A model generated the notes under the pieces. The model saw nothing but the letters and a program-made list of their open reading frames with translations, made no database searches and was not told the DNA's origin. Shown here one piece after another: positions 16,063 through 24,048 of a DNA stretch of 64,000 nt. Origin of the DNA: Fulvivirga sediminis (lineage in GTDB: Bacteria > Bacteroidota > Bacteroidia > Cytophagales > Cyclobacteriaceae); contig NZ_JAESIY010000004.1 of the NCBI RefSeq assembly GCF_016757215.1, positions 124,001 to 188,000 of the forward strand, in the 5' to 3' direction. Made by a program: the position numbers and the translations under genes. Within the stretch, counting starts at the first letter, position 1. The number at the start of each line of letters is the position of its first letter.

Positions 16063-18144
16063 ATGGACGAAAAAAGCAAACAACTGAAAAATCACACCAA
16101 AGACAGCGGTGAAAAGCTGACCACCAACCAAGGTGTGGGCATCAACGATAATCAGAACACCGCCTCAGCCGGAGAAAGGGGCCCTTCCCTGTTAGAAGAT
16201 TTTATCATGCGCGAAAAGATCACTCATTTTGATCATGAACGCGTACCTGAAAGAATAGTGCATGCCAGAGGCTCTGGTGCACATGGTTATTTTGAAGCTT
16301 ATGACAGCTGCGAAGATATCACAAAAGCCGATTTCCTTAAAAAAGGCAAGAAAACACCTGTATTTGTAAGATTCTCTACCGTAGCGGGCTTTAGAGGCTC
16401 GGCTGATACCGCCAGAGATGTTCGTGGCTTCGCTATTAAATTTTATACTGAAGAAGGCATTTTTGATATGGTGGGAAATAACATCCCTGTGTTTTTTATA
16501 CAGGATGCCATTAAGTTTCCTGACCTCATCCATGCCGTGAAGCCTGAACCTCATAATGAAGTGCCGCAAGCAGCATCAGCCCATGATAACTTCTATGACT
16601 TTATATCGCTAACGCCAGAAGCCATGCATATGATGATGTGGGTGATGTCTGACCGCGCTATACCTAGAAGTCTTTCTATGATGGAAGGCTTTGGTATTCA
16701 TACTTTTAGATTCATCAACAAAGCTGGTGAATCTCATTTGGTCAAATTCCACCTAAAACCTAAACTGGGAGTGCATGGCTTAGTGTGGGACGAGGCGGTA
16801 AAAATTATGGGTAATGATCCTGATTTCCATAGAAAGGACCTTTGGGAGGCCATAGAAGATGGTCATTTTCCTGAATGGGAGTTTGGCGTGCAGGCTATAA
16901 AAGAGGGTGAAGAAGATAAACTCAGCTTCGATGTGCTTGATGCCACTAAACTATGGCCAGAAGAAGAGATACCGATTAGAATGTTGGGTAAAATGGTATT
17001 AGACAGAAACCCTGATAATTTCTTTGCTGAGACAGAACAAGCGGCTTTCCACCCGGGACACGTGGTGCCAGGCATTGACTTTACCAATGATCCTTTATTA
17101 CAAGGTCGATTATTCTCTTATACGGATACTCAATTGATCAGACTAGGCGGACCTAACTTTGCAGAGATTCCGATTAACAGGCCTATTAACCCTAATCATA
17201 ATAATCAAAGAGATGGGTACATGCGCCAGACCATTAATAAAGGCCGCGTAAACTATGAACCCAACTCACTAGCCGATGGAAAACCTGCCGAAGTACCTGA
17301 AGATAAAGGCGGTTTTGTAAGCTATCCGGAACCTATGAGCAGCGTAAAAGTGCGAAAAAGACCTGAAAGCTTTAAAGACCACTACACCCAGGCCCGTCTG
17401 TTTGTAAACAGCATGACGCCACCTGAGAAACAGCATATCATTGATGCTTTGAGCTTTGAATTAGGTAAAGTAGAGCATAAGCATATCCATGCGAAAATGG
17501 TAGATCATTTCAACCATATAGATCATGATATGGCCGTGGCTATAGCCGATAATATTGGCGTGACACCGCCATCATCCAGTGCGGCTAATGAAGATTATAC
17601 CAAAACATCTGACGCATTGAGTATGGAGAAAAACCAGAAAGATACCATTGAAGCCCGAAAAGTAGCCATACTAGTGGCCGACGGTTTTGACGGTGCTGCG
17701 GTAGAGTCGCTAACCAAATACTTAAAATCACAAGGTGCTAAAGCTGAAATTATAGCCAAGAAACTCGGTATGGTAAAAGCTGCCGATGGCTCTACTATGG
17801 AAGTAGATAAGAGCTTACCCACTGTAGATGCTGTTTTATATGATTCAGTATTTTTACCAGGAGGTGCTGACAGTGTAAATACATTGAAAAAGCAAGGTGC
17901 TATACTCTACTTTGTCAATCAGATGTATAAGCACTGCAAAGGTATAGCCGCCACTGGTGAAGCCATTGAAATCTTAAAAGCATCTGACATTAAAGATGTG
18001 AACTACAGCAACACCGATCTAAAAGAAGATCAGGGCATAGTGACCGCCGGGGAAACCAGTGACAAATTCTTTAAGGCCTATAAAGACGCCATTAAGAAAA
18101 GACACTGGAGCAGAGAAGAAAATCAGGATATGATTCCTGCTTAG
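16063..18144 (+). CDS. katE: large-subunit (clade II) haem catalase
   Basis: A 693-aa HPII-type catalase that dismutates hydrogen peroxide in the cytoplasm. The distal haem residues are His67 in RIVHARGSGAHG and Asn140 in DMVGNNIPVF; the proximal haem ligand is Tyr353 in GRLFSYTDTQ. The extra C-terminal domain from about 525 on is the flavodoxin/class I amidotransferase-like fold of clade II enzymes (ARKVAILVADGFDGAA). The first 40 residues are a polar extension, also normal for the clade. It is divergent from the ankyrin gene with a shared PerR-like box, and ends at a strong hairpin at 18153-18179. Confidence 0.94.
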   Translation: MDEKSKQLKNHTKDSGEKLTTNQGVGINDNQNTASAGERGPSLLEDFIMREKITHFDHERVPERIVHARGSGAHGYFEAYDSCEDITKADFLKKGKKTPVFVRFSTVAGFRGSADTARDVRGFAIKFYTEEGIFDMVGNNIPVFFIQDAIKFPDLIHAVKPEPHNEVPQAASAHDNFYDFISLTPEAMHMMMWVMSDRAIPRSLSMMEGFGIHTFRFINKAGESHLVKFHLKPKLGVHGLVWDEAVKIMGNDPDFHRKDLWEAIEDGHFPEWEFGVQAIKEGEEDKLSFDVLDATKLWPEEEIPIRMLGKMVLDRNPDNFFAETEQAAFHPGHVVPGIDFTNDPLLQGRLFSYTDTQLIRLGGPNFAEIPINRPINPNHNNQRDGYMRQTINKGRVNYEPNSLADGKPAEVPEDKGGFVSYPEPMSSVKVRKRPESFKDHYTQARLFVNSMTPPEKQHIIDALSFELGKVEHKHIHAKMVDHFNHIDHDMAVAIADNIGVTPPSSSAANEDYTKTSDALSMEKNQKDTIEARKVAILVADGFDGAAVESLTKYLKSQGAKAEIIAKKLGMVKAADGSTMEVDKSLPTVDAVLYDSVFLPGGADSVNTLKKQGAILYFVNQMYKHCKGIAATGEAIEILKASDIKDVNYSNTDLKEDQGIVTAGETSDKFFKAYKDAIKKRHWSREENQDMIPA

Positions 18145-18152
18145 GGTTACTT

Positions 18153-18186
18153 AGCTACCTGATGAGGCATCAGGTAGCTCTTTAAT
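18153..18186 (+). terminator. terminator of katE
   Basis: A 12-bp perfect stem (18153-18164 with 18168-18179, arm AGCTACCTGATG) with a 3-nt loop, followed by CTTTAATT. The convergent membrane gene ends at 18186, so it can serve both strands. Confidence 0.8.
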
Positions 18187-18932
18187 TATTTCAAATAAAT
18201 TATTGATCTAATCTCACCCTTATTAATAACCATTTTTGAAGAATCTGAAGAGTTGTATATAAAAAAATACCCAGATGTCGACCCCAAAGAATATAAATGA
18301 TTATTTGATTTAAGTACGTCTCCATTTTTTAACTGAATACTATCAATATTGGCATGACCTTTTGAAATCCTTCGAATCATTCTACTGGCATTGAAAAAAG
18401 ATATGGAGATTGCCATGCCAAAAATTAAAATAATATAATTGATTATGGTAAGATATCGTCCTGAACTTACTATAAAATGATTTATTAAAATCAAAGTGAT
18501 CAATAACATTACAATTATTGATACAACTTGCACAAAAAACAATCCTCTAAAAATAAAGAAGATAAACACAAGTAATACCAATACGGTCACAATCTTTCTA
18601 TTATTTATCTTATTAAAAATATAATAATCTAAGCTATCTAACCCAATAAAACTCAAGATAAAAATTATTATTATAAAAAAGTACATCAAAAATAATAGGT
18701 CATCAAAAAACAAAGTAACCACGTCAGACACTACTATATACTCAGTTATATTAATTCCAAAATTAATATAATATATAAACTCGCTTACTAATGATAAGCC
18801 TAGCATTATTATATACAGAATCGGTATATTAGCAATTAGTACTTTTGACGATAGTCTTCCAGAGATCCCTAAATAAACTCTTCCTTTACTTATATAATTA
18901 TTGGGTGCATCGGTTATAATATGCTTTTTCAT
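18186..18932 (-). CDS. hypothetical multi-spanning membrane protein
   Basis: Unrecognised 248-aa, very AT-rich gene. About five hydrophobic segments lie between residues 28 and 180, separated by short polar loops. The last 65 residues are soluble and strand-rich (IQLKNGDVLKSNNHLYSLGSTSG), followed by a short IRSIIYLK end. No family motif is visible. It is a lone minus-strand gene between the katE terminator and a dispersed repeat, and is probably accessory. Confidence 0.55.
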   Translation of the reverse strand: MKKHIITDAPNNYISKGRVYLGISGRLSSKVLIANIPILYIIMLGLSLVSEFIYYINFGINITEYIVVSDVVTLFFDDLLFLMYFFIIIIFILSFIGLDSLDYYIFNKINNRKIVTVLVLLVFIFFIFRGLFFVQVVSIIVMLLITLILINHFIVSSGRYLTIINYIILIFGMAISISFFNASRMIRRISKGHANIDSIQLKNGDVLKSNNHLYSLGSTSGYFFIYNSSDSSKMVINKGEIRSIIYLK

Positions 18933-19035
18933 TTAGTAATTATTATAATTGAACTTCCTAAAGGAATATTGATTAAGAAGCATAGCAAGAAAAATTAAAT
19001 AATAAATTTTTATCGAAATAATTTAAAACAAATTC

Positions 19036-19170
19036 AGCTCGATTGCGATTGTAATCTTTCAGGGCATTTGCAATTCCCTTAGCTCATCCTTTAAATAGAT
19101 TAATTACTATAGTAGAGTGGCATTACAAATGCCTAAAAGGTGAGGCAGCAATATAATTGCGACCAAGCTG
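19036..19170 (+). repeat. dispersed palindromic element, copy B
   Basis: 135 bp. The ends form an imperfect terminal inverted repeat of about 21 nt (CAGCTCGATTGCGATTGTAAT against GCAATATAATTGCGACCAAGCTG), nested with an inner pair GGGCATTTGCAAT / ATTACAAATGCC. It fills most of the gap between two minus-strand genes. Copies D (21625-21760) and half copy C (20796-20882) have the same orientation; copy A (4917-5055) is inverted. Confidence 0.65.
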
Positions 19171-19204
19171 TAAATAGGGTAATATCACCTTCAATTTTCA
19201 AATC

Positions 19205-20638
19205 TTAACTACCTCCACAACCACCACAGCCTCCACCTCCACCGCAGCCTGAACTACATGAGCTTCCGCAACCTGAGCCACAGTTCGAGCCACAAGAACT
19301 GCCTATATCAGATCCACAGCTACTTTCTTCACGGCTCCTTCCTCCGCTAAACCATGATGTGCTTCTGGGATTGAGGTAATCAGTTTGCTCAACTAACGGT
19401 ACTAAAGCGCTAGAAATAACTGCTGCACCTAAAAAACAGTATTCCCATTCCGGGTCGCCCGGGTGTTGGCGCAAAACTTCCTCTTTATCATACAAGCTTG
19501 GCACCTGTTTGAGAACCAGCTGCTGCATTTTATTAAACACATTAAAACAAAGTATTATAAATGCTAATAATAGTAAAACCAGAAAAAGCACAGGCTTGCC
19601 ATCTCCCATACCATTTATTAACCGCCCTATACCAAACAACATCAACATGGTGATAGCTACACAATTAATAGTGACAAGCCTGCCATAATCTTTAGACTGG
19701 TTGAAGAAATTTCTAAATTTCATCAGTACATAGGGTATGTTTACAATGGAAGGCTTGGAGTACAACAAGGTGGACAGCCTGTAATAAGAGGTAGTTTCTT
19801 CGTTTTCTATAATCTGCAATGCTGCAAATTCCTGTGCATCTACAGATTTATTACTTTTCTTTACTCTCAGCCGATCTCCATCTACCACTTCAATCACTTC
19901 TCTCCGCATCAGCTTATTGACATAGCTATCGATCACTTTTTCTAACCGCCCAGAGTTAACAAATATAAGTTCTGCTGCTGTTAAATTTCTTATAAAGAAA
20001 TTAGTCTCTCCTCTTTCCAATATAGCCCTAACCCTATGCTGATTGAACATATGAAGGATTATGATCAAGAAAACACCCGCGCCCACAAACACCATCAGAA
20101 ACAAAGGGTTATTGATACTCAAATATACTGGCCTGAGAGCTGCAGCTGTTGGTATCATCATAGCAACTATAAAAAGTACCATTATGTATAATCTGGTATT
20201 CGGTCTCATACTGGCCTCTTTAAGCCCCATTGGAGCATACATATCCGGGTATTTCCAAATTACTGCTGGTGGCTCGCCAAAGGTTTCTTTATACAGTTTA
20301 AAAGTCTGATTACGAGCTGACAAAAATTTTTCCTTCTCTTTCTTATTATGGGTAGAGGGTATATGTTTAATGTTAGAGCCAATCACTTCACAAAACTGCT
20401 CATAAGAGTCGGAAAAAATAAGATGTTGATGCCACACCAAATCCACAATTTCAGAAGGAGATACCATGGCACCGGCAGTACCGGCCAGATACATAAACTT
20501 TTTATATTCTAAAATGGCAAGTCGGGTAAAATTTTGCGTCCACGCATTTTCCTTAGCAAGTCGGGTAGAGAAACCATATTCGCTTAACGGTGCATCTAAA
20601 TCAAAGCTTAAAATCTTATTCCAGAGCGTTTTATCCAT
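19205..20638 (-). CDS. GRDP-like/TIGR04222-type membrane protein with Gly-Cys tail
   Basis: A 477-aa protein in three parts. Residues 1-130 resemble the glycine-rich-domain-protein (DUF1399) family, with VDLVWHQHLIFSDSYEQFC and a following GSNIKHIPS. Residues about 148-380 contain four membrane segments around a soluble region (ERGETNFFIRNLTAAELIF), as in TIGR04222 membrane proteins. The last 45 residues are an extreme Gly/Ser/Cys tail of repeated CGS and CGG units with about 12 cysteines. The function of both families is unknown. The tail could bind metal or form disulfides in the envelope. Family names are from recollection. Confidence 0.7.
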   Translation of the reverse strand: MDKTLWNKILSFDLDAPLSEYGFSTRLAKENAWTQNFTRLAILEYKKFMYLAGTAGAMVSPSEIVDLVWHQHLIFSDSYEQFCEVIGSNIKHIPSTHNKKEKEKFLSARNQTFKLYKETFGEPPAVIWKYPDMYAPMGLKEASMRPNTRLYIMVLFIVAMMIPTAAALRPVYLSINNPLFLMVFVGAGVFLIIILHMFNQHRVRAILERGETNFFIRNLTAAELIFVNSGRLEKVIDSYVNKLMRREVIEVVDGDRLRVKKSNKSVDAQEFAALQIIENEETTSYYRLSTLLYSKPSIVNIPYVLMKFRNFFNQSKDYGRLVTINCVAITMLMLFGIGRLINGMGDGKPVLFLVLLLLAFIILCFNVFNKMQQLVLKQVPSLYDKEEVLRQHPGDPEWEYCFLGAAVISSALVPLVEQTDYLNPRSTSWFSGGRSREESSCGSDIGSSCGSNCGSGCGSSCSSGCGGGGGCGGCGGS

Positions 20639-20795
20639 AGACCAACTAACATTTTCTATCTTAAATCTATAAAAATATGTCTTAAAATGACAGATTATTT
20701 TTCTCAGACTAAATGAGTATTACTGTAAGCTGAATGTAATGTCAAACTCACCAGCTGCTTTACTGCCACTCCTCTTTGGTGTGGAGGTTTCCATT

Positions 20796-20882
20796 AAGCC
20801 CTATCGCAATTGTATTGCGATTGTAATCTTTCTGGGTATTTGTAATGCCCTTAGCTCACTTGCTGTAATAGAGCAGCATTTC
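20796..20882 (+). repeat. dispersed palindromic element, half copy C
   Basis: About 87 bp corresponding to the left half of copies B and D (CGCAATTGTATTGCGATTGTAAT, then GGGTATTTGTAATGCCCTTAGCTC); the right half is missing. The rest of the 375-nt gap 20639-21013 holds only the ParD operator. Confidence 0.55.
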
Positions 20883-20988
20883 ATTAGAATCATCGTAAGC
20901 TTCAGTCAATTTCACTACTTTGCCGCCCAAGAGCTTGTTTCAAGCACACGCATCATAAATGGATGTCAATCGTGACGCTTGCCATTTA

Positions 20989-21003
20989 TACCAATATTTG
21001 GTA
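20989..21003 (+). promoter_or_regulatory. probable autoregulatory operator of the ParDE pair
   Basis: The inverted repeat TACCAA-TAT-TTGGTA sits 10 nt before the antitoxin ATG, where ribbon-helix-helix antitoxins normally bind to repress their own operon. Confidence 0.55.
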
Positions 21004-21013
21004 CTTTTAAAAT

Positions 21014-21262
21014 ATGAGCAAGAACACATCTATTTCACTCGGAGACTATTTCGACAACTTTGTGAAAAATAGCATTTCAGAAGGTCGATTCAAGAACGCC
21101 AGCGAAGTGATTCGAGCTGGATTAAGACTCTTGGAAGAAGAAGAGAATAAAGCTCTTTCTCTAAAAAAGGCCATTCAAGATGGAATCGACAGTGGAATTG
21201 CAGAAGATTTTGCCCCTTCAACTTACTTACAACAACTGAAGGCATCAAAAACTAATGAGTAA
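21014..21262 (+). CDS. parD: ParD-family type II antitoxin
   Basis: An 82-aa ribbon-helix-helix antitoxin. The N-terminal strand and helices read NTSISLGDYFDNFVKNSI and GRFKNASEVIRAGLRLLE, the standard ParD/CopG-type DNA-binding fold. The acidic C-terminal tail (about 50-82) would wrap and block the toxin. The stop overlaps the toxin start by 8 nt. The repressor site is probably the inverted repeat at 20989-21003. The pair lies between dispersed-repeat copies C and D. Confidence 0.9.
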   Translation: MSKNTSISLGDYFDNFVKNSISEGRFKNASEVIRAGLRLLEEEENKALSLKKAIQDGIDSGIAEDFAPSTYLQQLKASKTNE

Positions 21263-21551
21263 GTATCGGCTAACTAACCTTGCCGTTCAGGATTTGTCAG
21301 ATATTTGGAACTACACGTATCATCGATGGTCTGAACGGCAGGCAGATAACTACTACGAACAACTCACTAACACATTTGAATACATTGCGACAAATCAACG
21401 ACAAGGACGAAATTACGAGGGAATAAGGAGAGATTTGTTTGGCATAAAGGTGAATCGGCATATTGTATTTTATCGCATGATTTCAAATGAACTTGTTGAG
21501 ATAACTAGAATTCTACATGAGCAAATGGACTTGAAGAATCGGCTGAAATAA
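21255..21551 (+). CDS. parE: ParE/RelE-superfamily toxin
   Basis: A 98-aa toxin of the ParE branch: YRLTNLAVQDLSDIWNYT at the N-terminus, RRDLFGIKVNRHIVFYRM in the core and the typical ITRILHEQMDLKNRL C-terminus. Family members poison DNA gyrase; that activity is inferred from the family. It is translationally coupled to the antitoxin, complete in length and without frameshift, so probably functional. Confidence 0.9.
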   Translation: MSKYRLTNLAVQDLSDIWNYTYHRWSERQADNYYEQLTNTFEYIATNQRQGRNYEGIRRDLFGIKVNRHIVFYRMISNELVEITRILHEQMDLKNRLK

Positions 21552-21624
21552 ATCCACATGACATTATGTAGGAAACACATGCGCAAACTGCTACTTGCCA
21601 GCTTCACTTCTTCCTTCCTCCGTT

Positions 21625-21760
21625 AAGCTCTATCACAGATTGCAAACTTCAGGGGATTTGTAATGCCCTCAGCACTACCTCTCAATAGGTTACTTGCTGC
21701 ATTAGAGCGACATTAAAAATGCCTAAAAGATGAGGCCGCAATTATATTGCGACCAAGCTG
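21625..21760 (+). repeat. dispersed palindromic element, copy D
   Basis: 136 bp, ends AAGCTCTATCACAGATTGC and GCAATTATATTGCGACCAAGCT, inner pair GGGGATTTGTAATGCC / GACATTAAAAATGCC. It fills much of the 333-nt gap between parE and the PhoD gene; I see no gene in the rest. Confidence 0.65.
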
Positions 21761-21884
21761 TATCAACTTACAGCCAAAATACTGCTCATATTTAACAGAA
21801 ACCACTATATTCACCTTCTCCCCTTCAAGCAGGAGAATTAAGGCGAATATAATGTAAGTTAGGCAATAATCATGAATTGGCTTA

Positions 21885-23627
21885 CTATCTTTCTGTAGTG
21901 GTATAATCCGTAGTAGTACTAATATTTTCTGTAGCGAGTGTGCTCACAAACCTCCACTCAGAGTTAGCTTCACTTTGGGTGAAAGAGGCCATTACATATC
22001 CTCTATCAGATGCATTGAGGTATTTAAGATCATTAATAAGCAACTGCAAACTTTGCTCAAAAGGATCTATAACTGCCGGGTCAGTACCGAATATACCATC
22101 AAAGCCAGGCGAAGACACCGAGGAGGTAGCCAACTCGGCTCCTACCCTGTGGCCTTGTGCATCCGTAAGATCTATATGCCATGCGTTATGGGTGTCTCCT
22201 GCTATTGATATTAATTTTTTACCCGCTGCTGCAGCAAAAACAACCTCTCTTTCTGCCGGATAACCATCCCAAGAATCTAAATTATATGGCAATGCATTCT
22301 GCACCCTTCCTATCTCTTCATTGGTTAAAGAAGGGTCGTTTTTCATCATTCTTGATTTTATAGTCACTAACTGCTCTACTAGCTCATTATATTTTTTAAA
22401 TAACTCCGGGGTTACACCGTTAGCCGTTATCTCAGCGGTAGTCATTAAAAGCTCTAGCGGAATGTGCACCTTACCCATAAGCACCTGATTGCCCAGCACC
22501 TGCCAAGCCGCTCCACTTCCGGATAGCTGACCTTGTAGCCATGAAAGCTGCTCCTGACCTAAGATGGTACGGTCATCGTCCATCCAATCAGCCAAAAAGG
22601 CTTCGCGATCCAACCCTGAGGGAGTAAAATAATCTGAATAGCTGAGCTGTTTATTTCTACCTATAATTCGAGTATCCAGCATCATGAGATTAACAATTCC
22701 GCCCAAGTCAAAGCTTCTATAGATTTTGGCATTATCGCTCACTCTAGCAGGTAAATACTCAGCCCAGGCTTGTATGGCATTAGATTTACGCACCTCAAAG
22801 CTACCTTCATTATCCTGATGGTTCTCTGCCCCATCCGTATAAGCATCATTGGCTATTTCATGATCATCCCACACACAAATAAATGGCTTTAATCGGTGTG
22901 CTTCCTGTAATTGAGGATCTCTTCTATATTGTCTATATCTAGTTCTATAATCGTCTAACGCTATGATTTCTCCTGTAGGCTCATGCCTTCTGCCCAGCTG
23001 CGCAGTAAGCTCACTGGTGCCATAACCCCCTGCAGGGTACTCATAAATATAATCTCCTAAATGCACTACCACATCAGCCTCAGATTGTGCCACCGCTCCA
23101 TATACATTAAATAAACCCGACTGATAATTAGAGCAAGAAAGCACTGCCAAATTGATCTGTGTAACCTCTCCCGCGGCAGGCAATGTTTTGGTTTGTCCTA
23201 TTACCGAAATAGTTGCCGTCATCTCATTTCTAAACCTGTAATAATATCTGGTATTTGACTTTAAGTTGCTCACATCTACATAAATGGTGTTGTCACTTCC
23301 AGCATCTACTTCTACCGTTTCACTAGCTACTACTGTTTTAAAATCAGTATCTGTAGCTACATCTAAAATAATAGCAGGCTTTCCCGTTTCATTAGTTGCA
23401 GGCGTATAGCGAGACCATAGCACCACCCTATCCTGAGTAGGATCAAAACTAGCTACGCCTTCAAAAAAACCAGGATTTCCTTCCGGGTTAAACGGAGGAG
23501 TATTGTCGTCGTCTTCATTACAACTGCTGAGCAGTGTAGGCGCCAGTCCTACACCCGCTGCCGCCACTACGGAGTTTCTTAAAAAGCTTCTTCGGCTTAA
23601 ATTCTTAAGTATTTTTTCTTTGTTCAT
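21885..23627 (-). CDS. PhoD-like alkaline phosphatase/phosphodiesterase, Tat lipoprotein
   Basis: A 580-aa secreted metallophosphatase. The Tat signal SRRSFLRN lies at residues 11-18 and is followed by a lipobox-like LLSSC, so it is exported folded and probably lipid-anchored. An N-terminal fibronectin-like domain (about 45-145) includes YYYRFRNE. The catalytic domain has HLGDYIYEY and VWDDHEIANDAY (metal ligands), AWQVLGNQVLMG and the late metal histidines in SIAGDTHNAWHIDL. It releases phosphate from phosphoesters outside the cell and uses Fe/Ca in characterised PhoD enzymes. Start set at 23627; an upstream Met four codons earlier is possible. Confidence 0.9.
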   Translation of the reverse strand: MNKEKILKNLSRRSFLRNSVVAAAGVGLAPTLLSSCNEDDDNTPPFNPEGNPGFFEGVASFDPTQDRVVLWSRYTPATNETGKPAIILDVATDTDFKTVVASETVEVDAGSDNTIYVDVSNLKSNTRYYYRFRNEMTATISVIGQTKTLPAAGEVTQINLAVLSCSNYQSGLFNVYGAVAQSEADVVVHLGDYIYEYPAGGYGTSELTAQLGRRHEPTGEIIALDDYRTRYRQYRRDPQLQEAHRLKPFICVWDDHEIANDAYTDGAENHQDNEGSFEVRKSNAIQAWAEYLPARVSDNAKIYRSFDLGGIVNLMMLDTRIIGRNKQLSYSDYFTPSGLDREAFLADWMDDDRTILGQEQLSWLQGQLSGSGAAWQVLGNQVLMGKVHIPLELLMTTAEITANGVTPELFKKYNELVEQLVTIKSRMMKNDPSLTNEEIGRVQNALPYNLDSWDGYPAEREVVFAAAAGKKLISIAGDTHNAWHIDLTDAQGHRVGAELATSSVSSPGFDGIFGTDPAVIDPFEQSLQLLINDLKYLNASDRGYVMASFTQSEANSEWRFVSTLATENISTTTDYTTTER

Positions 23628-23762
23628 GGTTGATAGCAATTAAGCTTCTAAAATACTCTGCATGCCGACTAGAATATATTTTTACTCATAACGGATTTAT
23701 TAATTTTCCATGAGACATTTAACATTTTAATAAAACTTTCAACTCGTTAATTTGCTCTTAAA

Positions 23763-23939
23763 ATGGCTTATTATAAAGCCTCTTTTTATACCTCCATTAA
23801 AAGCCTGGCTGACACCTTCATACTCAAGGAAAAACCCTCTGTTTCACAGGCTGTTAAACTTACTCTACGGTCTCTTATACCTTTCGGAGATAAAGCCGGA
23901 GGACTAAAAAAATTACGAATTCCATTAATACTTATTTAA
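23763..23939 (+). CDS. possible 58-aa basic small protein
   Basis: An open frame starting MAYYKASFYTSIKSLADT and ending LRIPLILI in the 409-nt gap 23640-24048. It is rich in Lys, Leu and Ser, with no signal peptide and no recognised family. A -7-like element TAATTTTG (23968-23975) for the next gene lies just after it. It may be chance; the composition is protein-like but there is no other support. The rest of the gap holds nothing else I can name. Confidence 0.22.
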   Translation: MAYYKASFYTSIKSLADTFILKEKPSVSQAVKLTLRSLIPFGDKAGGLKKLRIPLILI

Positions 23940-23967
23940 ACGGTAAAACATTTTTACTATAAGATTA

Positions 23968-23975
23968 TAATTTTG
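23968..23975 (+). promoter_or_regulatory. possible Bacteroidota -7 element for the TPR gene
   Basis: TAATTTTG fits TAnnTTTG and lies 73 nt before the ATG at 24049. No good TTTG -33 partner is found at 19-21 nt, so the call is weak. Confidence 0.3.
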
Positions 23976-24048
23976 TAAGAACGATAAGGACGGTCTAATT
24001 CATAAAACAGGGCCTTCTAGCAATTTTTCAATCAATCTCATTGAGGAT

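Noticed and set aside
20739-20975. 78-aa frame upstream of parD
   Set aside because: Runs through dispersed repeat half copy C; no family or start support.
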